Source: Aquifex aeolicus
Lineage (GTDB): Bacteria; Aquificota; Aquificia; Aquificales; Aquificaceae
Direction of reading: 5' to 3'
Length of the DNA stretch: 6,800 bases
NCBI GenBank assembly: GCA_015661465.1
Contig: DQVZ01000145.1
Location: forward strand, 1-6,800
Part shown: in pieces, positions 1 to 5,836 of the stretch
How the letters are laid out: each line of letters starts with the position of its first letter
Numbering within the stretch: position 1 is the stretch's first letter
The notes under the pieces: generated by a model
What the model was told of the DNA's origin: nothing
Database searches by the model: none
The model's input: the letters and a program-made list of their open reading frames with translations, nothing else
Made by a program: the position numbers and the translations under genes

Positions 1-1371
1 AATAAAGATGTATTTGAGCTGATTACTTTCCCATTGGAAAAAGCGGAGGAAATAAGGAACTTTATAAGGAGAATAGATTACGATAAGGATAAAAAAATGT
101 ACACAAAGCCTTTTATTACGGCTCACGTAGGGGTAGGGCAAAAATACTTAAGGTTTTATCCTCACAAGTACTTTGCTTCCAATCTAATAGGTTTTGTCAA
201 AAAGGAAGGAGGTGGAGGAGAGGGATTGGAGTATCAATTTGATAGGTATTTGACGGGACACGAAGAAAAGGGAAAAAAAATTATTCTTTACAGGGATAAA
301 GGTATTCTTTTTATAGAACCCAAGGATTACGGTTTCTATGAACCTAAAGATTTGGTGTTAAGCTTAGATTACCGTGTACAATCCGTTATTGAGGAAATCA
401 AGAAAAAAATAAGGAGAAAGTGGAAACCCAAAAAAATTGTAATAATAGTTATGGAGTCGGATACCGGGAAGATAAGAGGTTTTACAACATTTCCCGATTA
501 CGACCCGAACAGATACGAAAGGTTTTTCCCGATTTTCACAAGAAATTTTGGAACTTACGACCTATTTGAGATAGGTTCAACCTTCAAACCATTTCTAGTA
601 GCTTATGCCGTTGACAAAGGATTTATAAAAAAGAACAGCTTGATAGATATTAATTACGGAAAATTAAGGGTATATAAAAAAATAATAAGAGACCCGATAA
701 AGTATTTAAGGAAAAAGAAATACATCACTCCTGCTGAAGTTCTAATTTATTCTTCCAATGTAGGAGCTATAAAAATCGGTATGAGATTAAGTCCAGAAGA
801 TTTTGATAAACTTTTCTCGACCTTTAGAATGAAGAAAACTCCCAAAATTATCTTCAGTGAAAATAATCCGCAAATATCCGATTTACACAATAAAGTTAAT
901 AAAGCTTACGCATCTATAGGTCAAGGAATAGCGTACAATGCTCTTCACCTACTCACGAGTTTTAATGCACTAATTCAAGGAAAATATGTAAAACCTTCAA
1001 TTTTGGAGAAAGAAGAAGTTCAAACAGAACCTTTAGATATATCTCCCAGTACCGTAATATGGTTGAGAAGTATACTTATACAAGTTGTGGAAAAAGGTAC
1101 AGGGAAAAATGCAAAGAGCGATCTATTCTACATAGGAGGAAAGACAGGAACAGCGCAAAAGTACGATAGGAAAATTAAAACTTATTCCAAGGAAAAATTA
1201 ACTACCTTCTTCATAGGCTTTTTTCCAAAGAGTCCGAAATTTACCGCAATAATCCTCGTAGATGAACCTAAAGGTAAGAACATATACGGAGGTAAAGTTG
1301 CTGCACCCTATTTCAAGGAACTTGCAGAAAGAATTGCATCAATTTACGGTCTAAAACCTGATAAAAAGTAA
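1..1371 (+). CDS. ftsI: Class B penicillin-binding protein (FtsI/PBP2-type peptidoglycan transpeptidase), 5'-truncated
   Basis: A D,D-transpeptidase that crosslinks peptidoglycan stem peptides outside the cytoplasmic membrane, normally partnered with a SEDS polymerase. The frame is open to base 1, giving 456 codons without a true start; the TTG at 34 is internal, so the N-terminal anchor and start lie left of the window. Counting residues from that TTG, the PBP dimerisation region is at about 30-80 (FYPHKYFASNLIGFV, then GEGLEYQFDRYL). The transpeptidase domain follows with all three active-site motifs: S182-T-F-K185 (nucleophile serine), S240-S-N242 and K370-T-G372. An Ile stands where FtsI proteins usually have the Pro before GSTxK. 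No PASTA domain follows and the protein ends soon after the fold. The DNA is AT-rich and the protein Lys-rich. The 3' end overlaps bioD on the other strand. FtsI (septum) and PBP2/MrdA (elongation) cannot be separated firmly without the N-terminus; the SEDS gene nearby looks FtsW-like, so I favour FtsI. Confidence 0.9.
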   Translation, partial: NKDVFELITFPLEKAEEIRNFIRRIDYDKDKKMYTKPFITAHVGVGQKYLRFYPHKYFASNLIGFVKKEGGGGEGLEYQFDRYLTGHEEKGKKIILYRDKGILFIEPKDYGFYEPKDLVLSLDYRVQSVIEEIKKKIRRKWKPKKIVIIVMESDTGKIRGFTTFPDYDPNRYERFFPIFTRNFGTYDLFEIGSTFKPFLVAYAVDKGFIKKNSLIDINYGKLRVYKKIIRDPIKYLRKKKYITPAEVLIYSSNVGAIKIGMRLSPEDFDKLFSTFRMKKTPKIIFSENNPQISDLHNKVNKAYASIGQGIAYNALHLLTSFNALIQGKYVKPSILEKEEVQTEPLDISPSTVIWLRSILIQVVEKGTGKNAKSDLFYIGGKTGTAQKYDRKIKTYSKEKLTTFFIGFFPKSPKFTAIILVDEPKGKNIYGGKVAAPYFKELAERIASIYGLKPDKK

Positions 1372-2006
1372 TCGAGAAGTTTTTCTTTGTGCTCTTCTGG
1401 TAATTCTAAATCTCCTACTTTTGGAATAACAACAGGCTCTATACCTGTCATCTCTTTGATTATCAAAGGATTTGTTTTTTCGGAAATGTCCTTACCCGTT
1501 GATCCATTTAAAACTATACCCATTACTTCCAACCCATTGTTTTTAGCGTAATACCATGTCAGGTAGGTGTGATTCAATGTACCTAAACCTGCTCTTGCTA
1601 CTATAAATACCTTCAAATTCCAGTCTTTTGCTAAGTTGGCATAAGTGTAATTCTTCTTTATGGGAACCGCTATTCCTCCCGCACCTTCTACGAGAAGAAT
1701 TTCATACTTCTTAGCTAGTCCTTCAAAATGGGTTCTTAGCTCATCCAAAGAAAAGTCCCTTTTTTCCTCAATCGTTGCTGGATATGGAGCAAGGGGAAGG
1801 GAAAAACGGACGGGAACCACTTCATCAACACTTTGGTCTGTGGCCTTAGCTAGAAGGCTTCCATCTTCCGGTATATCTTTGACATATGTTTCTACGGGCT
1901 TATAACATCCTACGTTGTATCCTTTTTTCTTCAAAGCCTTTGCAAGATTATAGGTTATAAAAGTTTTACCTATTCCTGTATCTGTACCGGTTATCAGTAC
2001 TCTCAT
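1344..2006 (-). CDS. bioD: Dethiobiotin synthetase BioD
   Basis: An ATP-dependent cytoplasmic enzyme that closes the ureido ring of 7,8-diaminopelargonate with CO2 to give dethiobiotin, the step before biotin synthase. The 220-residue protein has the usual BioD length. It begins with the P-loop GTDTGIGKT (residues 7-15), then KPVET (36-40), the PLAPYPA segment (71-77), VEGAGG (106-111, with the Mg/ATP-binding Glu107), ARAGLGTLNHTYLT (137-150) and GIVLNG (163-168), all hallmarks of the family. The ATG start puts the P-loop at the usual distance from the N-terminus. It lies 6 nt after the thiE stop with no clear Shine-Dalgarno sequence, so translation is probably coupled to thiE. Its last 28 nt overlap the end of the PBP gene tail to tail. 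No other biotin gene is in the window. Confidence 0.97.
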   Translation of the reverse strand: MRVLITGTDTGIGKTFITYNLAKALKKKGYNVGCYKPVETYVKDIPEDGSLLAKATDQSVDEVVPVRFSLPLAPYPATIEEKRDFSLDELRTHFEGLAKKYEILLVEGAGGIAVPIKKNYTYANLAKDWNLKVFIVARAGLGTLNHTYLTWYYAKNNGLEVMGIVLNGSTGKDISEKTNPLIIKEMTGIEPVVIPKVGDLELPEEHKEKLLDYFLSGFRP

Positions 2007-2012
2007 GGATAC

Positions 2013-2660
2013 TTAAACTTTGCCCATAAGCATTAGCATTCTGAGAGTTTCTTGGTAAGCCCTTTTAAAAGATTCTGCAGCTTTCCTTACATCTGCAAAA
2101 CCTAATATACCGGAAGCAGCTGCTATATTACGACATCCAGCCTTTACAACTTCGGGTACTCTATAGGACATTATTCCGCCTATACAAACTATCGGTTTTT
2201 TCGAAATTTTTACAGCTTCCTGGAGAGCTTCAAGTCCTACGTATTTGTAATTATCCTTCGTGGTTGTATGATAAATAGACCCGAAACCTATGTAATCTAT
2301 AGGGAGCTCTTGTGCTTTCTTTACCTCCTCAATACTGTTAGCTGTATAGCCTATGTACATTTTATCTCCGACTATTTCCCTTACAACCTCGGGAGGTAGA
2401 TCCTCTTTTCCTATATGTATACCGTCTGCTTCAACTGCGAGGGCAAGGTCTAATCTATCATTTACCACAAGGTCAGCGTTGTATTTTCTTGTGAGTTCAC
2501 GGAGTTTAACAAGCTCTTCATACATTTCTTTGGTGGTTTTCTTCTTAAATCTATACTGAACTGCAGTCACTCCACCTAAAAGAGCCTGCTCTATTACTTG
2601 AATTAAATCTCTATCCTTAAAGTATCTGTCGTCCGTGATGAGATATATAGTCAACTTCAT
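2013..2660 (-). CDS. thiE: Thiamine-phosphate synthase ThiE
   Basis: Joins hydroxymethylpyrimidine diphosphate and thiazole phosphate to make thiamine phosphate in the cytoplasm. The 215-residue TIM-barrel protein shows the family motifs: Q35-Y-R-F-K39 (equivalent of QxRxK, pyrophosphate binding), [10 protein letters not shown] (65-74) and [12 protein letters not shown] (78-89), whose Asp68 and Asp87 are the likely Mg ligands, then [11 protein letters not shown] (125-135), PIVCIGGI (156-163) and AAASGILG (180-187). I chose the ATG at 2658-2660 because ThiE proteins start just before the first beta strand (KLTIYLITD). The frame stays open upstream, but that extension would read through the tRNA-Ser gene and give a proline-rich artefact. 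A G-rich run (GGGGGA) 7 nt before this ATG may serve as ribosome binding site. The tautomerase paralogue TenI is the main alternative, but the intact QxRxK, NDR and TTTK motifs favour ThiE. Confidence 0.93.
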   Translation of the reverse strand: MKLTIYLITDDRYFKDRDLIQVIEQALLGGVTAVQYRFKKKTTKEMYEELVKLRELTRKYNADLVVNDRLDLALAVEADGIHIGKEDLPPEVVREIVGDKMYIGYTANSIEEVKKAQELPIDYIGFGSIYHTTTKDNYKYVGLEALQEAVKISKKPIVCIGGIMSYRVPEVVKAGCRNIAAASGILGFADVRKAAESFKRAYQETLRMLMLMGKV

Positions 2661-2681
2661 GGATTTTCCCCCGAAAATTTT
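2661..2681 (-). other. Spacer between tRNA-Ser and thiE with a small inverted repeat
   Basis: The 21 nt between the tRNA CCA and the thiE ATG contain ATTTTC-GGGG-GAAAAT, a possible 6-bp hairpin made mostly of A-T pairs. It has no following T tract and so does not look like a terminator. The G run within it is also the only candidate Shine-Dalgarno element for thiE, so a hairpin here could mask the ribosome site. At the growth temperature of a thermophile such a short A-T stem would be weak. Confidence 0.35.
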
Positions 2682-2774
2682 TGGCGGAGGGGGTGGGATT
2701 CGAACCCACGGGCGGGCAGCGAACCCGCCAAGGGATTTCAAATCCCCCGCCTTCGTCCGCTCGGCCACCCCTCC
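2682..2774 (-). tRNA. tRNA-Ser(UGA), CCA encoded
   Basis: Folds as a class II tRNA of 93 nt. The acceptor strand GGAGGGG pairs with CCCCTCC, followed by discriminator G and an encoded CCA. The D stem is GCC/GGC. The anticodon arm is GGGGA-TTTGAAA-TCCCT with anticodon TGA at 2738-2740, reading UCA serine codons. The long variable arm has a 6-bp GGCGGG/CCCGCC stem, typical of tRNA-Ser. The T arm is GTGGG-TTCGAAT-CCCAC. The 3' CCA ends only 21 nt before the thiE start codon, with no T-run terminator between, so tRNA, thiE and bioD are probably on one transcript and tRNA 3' processing would create the thiE mRNA 5' end. Confidence 0.97.
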
Positions 2775-2780
2775 AGAGGA

Positions 2781-2792
2781 ATATAATTATAT
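2781..2792. repeat. 12-bp perfect palindrome in the divergent promoter region
   Basis: ATATAATTATAT reads the same on both strands, so it places a TATAAT on each strand (2782-2787 on +, 2791-2786 on -). The reverse copy is well placed for the tRNA. The forward copy has no acceptable -35, since that would fall inside the tRNA gene. It may be simply the tRNA -10 box in an AT-rich setting or a small operator. Confidence 0.5.
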
Positions 2793-2814
2793 TATCCAGT
2801 CATACTTCACAGTA
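2786..2814 (-). promoter_or_regulatory. Probable sigma-70-type promoter for tRNA-Ser-thiE-bioD
   Basis: On the reverse strand a perfect TATAAT (2791 to 2786) sits 11 nt before the tRNA 5' end, so transcription should start about 4-5 nt before the mature tRNA. A second box, GATAAT (2796 to 2791), overlaps it. The -35 region is poor: TACTGT at 2814-2809 is at 17-nt spacing but matches the consensus weakly. The -10 placement and the need to express the tRNA are the main support. Confidence 0.55.
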
Positions 2815-2835
2815 GTAATAATTTTATCTTACAAT
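2806..2835 (+). promoter_or_regulatory. Probable promoter for the rpiB-ftsW-argG-glycosyltransferase operon
   Basis: TTCACA (2806-2811, 5 of 6 matches to TTGACA) is followed after 18 nt by TACAAT (2830-2835, 5 of 6 matches to TATAAT). Transcription would begin around 2841-2844, almost at the rpiB ATG at 2845, which predicts a leaderless or near-leaderless mRNA. In agreement, no Shine-Dalgarno-like purine run precedes rpiB. It overlaps the upstream side of the tRNA promoter on the other strand. Confidence 0.55.
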
Positions 2836-2844
2836 CTAATCAAT

Positions 2845-3306
2845 ATGAAAATAGCTATAGGTTCAGACCACGCAGGATATCCTCTAAAGGAAAAAATAAA
2901 AGATTTCCTTGAAAAAGAAGGTCATGAAGTGTTGGATATGGGAACCCAATCTCAAGAGTCAACTCATTACCCTCTTTTTGCCCAAGCTGTAGCGAAAGCT
3001 GTCCAAGAAAAAAAGGTAGATAGAGGAATTCTCATATGCGGCACAGGAATAGGAATGTCTATAACGGCCAATAAATTCAAAGGAGTAAGAGCTGCCTTAT
3101 GCACTAACGAATACATGGCAAGAATGAGCAGACTTCATAACGATGCTAACGTTTTATGTCTGGGAGAAAGGGTTCTTGGAGTAGAGCTTGCACTTTCAAT
3201 AGTTAAGGTGTGGTTAGAGACTCCCTTTGAAGGGGGAAGACACATCAAAAGGATAGAATTAATATCAGAGATAGAGAATGAAATTTATAGAAAAGGTATA
3301 TCCTGA
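2845..3306 (+). CDS. rpiB: Ribose-5-phosphate isomerase B (RpiB/LacAB family)
   Basis: Interconverts ribulose-5-phosphate and ribose-5-phosphate in the non-oxidative pentose phosphate pathway; cytoplasmic. The 153-residue protein has standard RpiB length. It opens with [14 protein letters not shown] (2-15, phosphate and sugar binding Asp8-His9). It carries [10 protein letters not shown] (64-73) with the catalytic-base Cys65, and RLHNDANVL (96-104) with His98, matching the Cys and His of E. coli RpiB. GGRHIKR (130-136) supplies phosphate-binding arginines. I chose the ATG at 2845 because RpiB begins directly at this strand; the frame is open further upstream only because it reads antisense through the tRNA-Ser gene. 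There is no Shine-Dalgarno sequence. It is the first gene of the rightward operon; its last 29 nt overlap the next gene. Confidence 0.97.
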   Translation: MKIAIGSDHAGYPLKEKIKDFLEKEGHEVLDMGTQSQESTHYPLFAQAVAKAVQEKKVDRGILICGTGIGMSITANKFKGVRAALCTNEYMARMSRLHNDANVLCLGERVLGVELALSIVKVWLETPFEGGRHIKRIELISEIENEIYRKGIS

Positions 3307-4624
3307 CAAGCAAATTCTTTCTATCTTGCTCATTTTTTTTATATTCTCCCAGACTTTCGTATTTCTCAAAAATGTCATTCCTTTGTTGATTAATTATCAT
3401 CCGAACGCCTTAGTTTATTACTCCCAAGAACATGGTTGGATTCTTTATAAAAAGAATAATATAAGGTATTTTTATGATAAAAATACTGATAAAATTTATC
3501 CATTATCTTATCTTGAGCTTTTTCCTGAACGTTTTTCTCCAGCACATACCGGAGAATATTTAAAAAAAATAGGAAATAAAGAGTTTAGGTTTAAACCTTT
3601 TAGGGAGATTTATTTTCAAAAACTCTTTAGATCTGTATTAAAAAATGTAAAATTAACTATATTTTTTATTTTTGGATTAATAATTATGTATATTTTTAGC
3701 AAAATTGATTACAAAATTTATAAAAATAAAAAAGTTATTTACTCCACAATTATAATTTCCGGACTGTTATTGGTTGCAGTATTAGCTAAAAAGTTTTTCT
3801 ATCCTTCCCAGAAAGATATACCCGTAAGGTGGCTAATAGGAACCAGTATACAACCTTCAGAGTTTTCGAAGGTGGTTTTGATACTCTTTCTTGCTTACTA
3901 TATAGGGGTTAAGGGCTACATAGAACAACTTAAAAACCTCATTTTCGTTTTGATTGTTTTGTTAGGCCATGGAATTTTAATAGCCCTTCAGCCCGATTTG
4001 GGAATGGCTTTGTTCTTTCTTCTACTTGGAATATCCCTTATGTGGTTAGGGGGAGTAGCACTTAGGATTTTTATTCCGAGCTTAGTAATTTTGGGAACTA
4101 CAAGTGTAGGAATTTTACTCTTATATTCCGAGCATGTAAAAAAGAGGTTCCAAGGGTGGCTTGATCCTTTTTCCGATCCATACGATAAGGGATATCAAAT
4201 AATTAAATCACTGCAAGCCATAATAAACGGTGGTTTTCTCGGACAAGGACTTGGTAAGGGTCTTCTTTCCGCAATATACATAAGGGAATCGGATACGGAT
4301 TACGTGGTCAGTTTAATTATTGAAAATCTGGGTGTTTTGGGATTTCTATTTTTACTATTCCTACAACTCCTATTGGTAATAAGACTCTTTAAATTTGCAA
4401 ACAGGGTATACGGAATTTATGAAAAGCTAATAATAATCGGTGTAGCTTTAAACATTGTTTACTCTATTCTCGTGAATTATGCTATGGCTTTTAATATACT
4501 TCCTCCGAAGGGTATAGCCCTTCCCTTCGTAAGCTATGGTATAAGTAATTTACTCACCAACTTTATCGGTTTGGGAATTGTAGGTTCTATATACAGAAGA
4601 CACCTCTCTGTATTAAACTTATAA
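3278..4624 (+). CDS. ftsW: SEDS-family peptidoglycan glycosyltransferase (FtsW-like) with an extra N-terminal extracytoplasmic segment
   Basis: An integral membrane enzyme that polymerises lipid II into glycan strands together with a class B PBP. About ten hydrophobic helices are visible (near residues 11-31, 123-141, 153-172, 192-210, 218-237, 241-262, 265-283, 345-370, 382-404, 415-437). SEDS motifs are RWLIG...QPSEFSK (184-197), [10 protein letters not shown] (238-247), [12 protein letters not shown] (296-307), the [11 protein letters not shown] segment (318-328), ESDTDYVV (337-344, with Asp341 the likely catalytic aspartate) and [15 protein letters not shown] (407-421). FtsW is favoured over RodA because of the PxKG-PFVSYG ending, though both are plausible. 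At 448 residues it is longer than usual FtsW/RodA (about 360-400). The excess is residues about 33-118 between helices 1 and 2, predicted to face outside. The usual SYGGSSL and TDF...EELG motifs read SYGISNL and TDY...ENLG. The start overlaps rpiB and has only a weak ribosome site, suggesting coupling. Confidence 0.9.
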   Translation: MKFIEKVYPDKQILSILLIFFIFSQTFVFLKNVIPLLINYHPNALVYYSQEHGWILYKKNNIRYFYDKNTDKIYPLSYLELFPERFSPAHTGEYLKKIGNKEFRFKPFREIYFQKLFRSVLKNVKLTIFFIFGLIIMYIFSKIDYKIYKNKKVIYSTIIISGLLLVAVLAKKFFYPSQKDIPVRWLIGTSIQPSEFSKVVLILFLAYYIGVKGYIEQLKNLIFVLIVLLGHGILIALQPDLGMALFFLLLGISLMWLGGVALRIFIPSLVILGTTSVGILLLYSEHVKKRFQGWLDPFSDPYDKGYQIIKSLQAIINGGFLGQGLGKGLLSAIYIRESDTDYVVSLIIENLGVLGFLFLLFLQLLLVIRLFKFANRVYGIYEKLIIIGVALNIVYSILVNYAMAFNILPPKGIALPFVSYGISNLLTNFIGLGIVGSIYRRHLSVLNL

Positions 4625-4627
4625 GTT

Positions 4628-5836
4628 ATGAAAAAAAGGGTTATCTTAGCCTATTCGGGAGGACTAGATACCTCCATAATAGTTAGATGGCTTACGGAAA
4701 AGGGGTATGAAGTAATTACGTATACCGCGGATGTAGGTCAGGGTGAGGAGCTAGCGGAGATTCCCGAAAAAGCAAGGAGGGCGGGAGCGATAGAAGCTAT
4801 AGTCGAAGATTTGAAGGAGACCTTTGCCCAAAACTACTGTTTACCCACTTTGAAGGCTTTGGCTCTTTATGAGGGAAAATACCCGTTGACTGCGGCACTT
4901 TCAAGACCGCTTATAGCTGAAAGACTCGTTTATTATGCAGAGAAATTCAATGCCGATTATGTGGCTCACGGTTCTACAGGTAAAGGAAACGACCAAGTGA
5001 GATTTGAACTTTCAGTATGGGCTCTTAATCCTGACATAGAAGTCCTTGCTCCTGTGAGGGAATGGGAATTCAAGTCAAGGGAAGAACAGGTAGAATACGC
5101 CAAAAAATTTAACATTCCCGTAAAGGCTACTAAGGAGAAACCTTATTCAATAGACAGAAACTTATGGGGTGTTTCAATAGAATGCGGTCCCTTAGAAGAC
5201 CCATGGCAAGAACCTCCCGAGGACGCTTACCAGATAACAACTTCTCCCGAAAAGGCTCCCGACTGGCCCGAATGCATTACCATAGGGTTTGAAAAAGGAA
5301 AACCCGTAAGCATTAACGGAAATAGGTATGAAAATCTATACAAACTTATAGTTGACCTAAACGAAATTGCGGGAAAACACGGAGTCGGTAGGATTGATAT
5401 AGTAGAAAATCGTCTTGTAGGTATAAAGAGTAGGGAAATTTACGAAGCACCCGGAGCAATAGTTCTTTACGAGGCTTACAGAGATTTACTTTCTTTGGTA
5501 CTTGATAGATTTACCTTCCATTATTTCTTAACCCATATTCCCCATGAGTACGCCAAGCTCGTATACGAAGGTCTTTGGTTTACACCTCTAAGGCATGCAA
5601 TTGATGCCTTTACCAATACACTGGCAGAGCTTGCTACAGGAGAGGTAAAGGTAAAACTCTACAAGGGTTCTGTGAGCGTAGTCGGAAGAAAATCCCCTAA
5701 TTCCTTGTACATAGAGGAACTTGCCACCTATTCGGAAAAAGACCAATTTGACCAAACTGCGGGTAAACACTTTACAAAGGTATGGGGCTTACCTTTAAAG
5801 ATTTTGGGACGAGTAAAAGGAGGAGGAAAGATATGA
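4628..5836 (+). CDS. argG: Argininosuccinate synthase
   Basis: Condenses citrulline and aspartate with ATP to make argininosuccinate, the penultimate step of arginine synthesis; cytoplasmic, normally a homotetramer. The 402-residue protein has full family length. The N-terminal ATP pyrophosphatase loop is AYSGGLDTS (8-16), and the second family signature GSTGKGNDQVRF is at 115-126. Both are intact, as are the substrate-binding blocks around YPLTAALSRPL (85-95) and KPYSIDRNLWG. The ATG at 4628 lies 3 nt after the upstream stop and has no clear Shine-Dalgarno sequence, so it may depend on reinitiation after the SEDS gene. The coding DNA is visibly richer in G+C than that gene. The C-terminus, KGGGKI, is partly dictated by the AGGAGG ribosome site of the next gene embedded in it. 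No other arginine gene is adjacent. Confidence 0.98.
   Translation: MKKRVILAYSGGLDTSIIVRWLTEKGYEVITYTADVGQGEELAEIPEKARRAGAIEAIVEDLKETFAQNYCLPTLKALALYEGKYPLTAALSRPLIAERLVYYAEKFNADYVAHGSTGKGNDQVRFELSVWALNPDIEVLAPVREWEFKSREEQVEYAKKFNIPVKATKEKPYSIDRNLWGVSIECGPLEDPWQEPPEDAYQITTSPEKAPDWPECITIGFEKGKPVSINGNRYENLYKLIVDLNEIAGKHGVGRIDIVENRLVGIKSREIYEAPGAIVLYEAYRDLLSLVLDRFTFHYFLTHIPHEYAKLVYEGLWFTPLRHAIDAFTNTLAELATGEVKVKLYKGSVSVVGRKSPNSLYIEELATYSEKDQFDQTAGKHFTKVWGLPLKILGRVKGGGKI
5821..5826 (+). promoter_or_regulatory. Consensus ribosome binding site inside the end of argG
   Basis: AGGAGG lies 6 nt before the ATG at 5833, perfect spacing, within the last codons of argG. It decides the start of the downstream glycosyltransferase and is the only full-consensus ribosome site in the window. 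The ATGA overlap (start ATG 5833-5835, argG stop TGA 5834-5836) indicates translational coupling. Confidence 0.85.

Noticed and set aside
205..225. Shine-Dalgarno-like GGAGG repeats inside the PBP gene
   Set aside because: They encode the Gly/Glu stretch of the conserved dimerisation region and no plausible start codon with a separate reading frame follows.
1374..1402. Possible terminator hairpin after the PBP stop (AGAAG...CTTCT)
   Set aside because: Only 5 bp with a loop of about 12 nt, no T-run after it, and inside the bioD coding sequence.
1660..1905. Forward-strand open frame of 81 codons inside bioD
   Set aside because: It is antisense to the conserved bioD coding sequence and has no recognisable features or ribosome site.
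2353..2559. Forward-strand open frame of 68 codons inside thiE
   Set aside because: Shadow of thiE; Ser-rich composition typical of antisense reading.
2661..2768. N-terminal extension of ThiE by 36 residues on the reverse strand
   Set aside because: The extension is a translation of the tRNA-Ser gene plus spacer (proline- and arginine-rich); ThiE family starts match the ATG at 2658-2660.
2635..2844. N-terminal extension of RpiB by about 70 residues
   Set aside because: It reads the thiE start and the tRNA-Ser antisense (the GGGGIRTHG... and [13 protein letters not shown] pattern is a well-known tRNA artefact); RpiB starts at [10 protein letters not shown].
2775..2850. TPP riboswitch upstream of thiE, suggested by CTGGATAAT on the reverse strand (2799 to 2791)
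   Set aside because: This 9-mer resembles part of the THI element, but no CTGAGA or other conserved aptamer segment is present, the site lies before the tRNA, and the space is too short for a full aptamer. The GGATAAT is better read as -10 box.
4506..4525. Hairpin GAAGGG-TATAG-CCCTTC in ftsW as terminator
   Set aside because: It lies within conserved coding sequence (the PPKGIALPF motif), is short and lacks a T tract.
5588..5770. Reverse-strand open frame of 60 codons inside argG
   Set aside because: Shadow of a well-conserved gene; no ribosome site or family resemblance.
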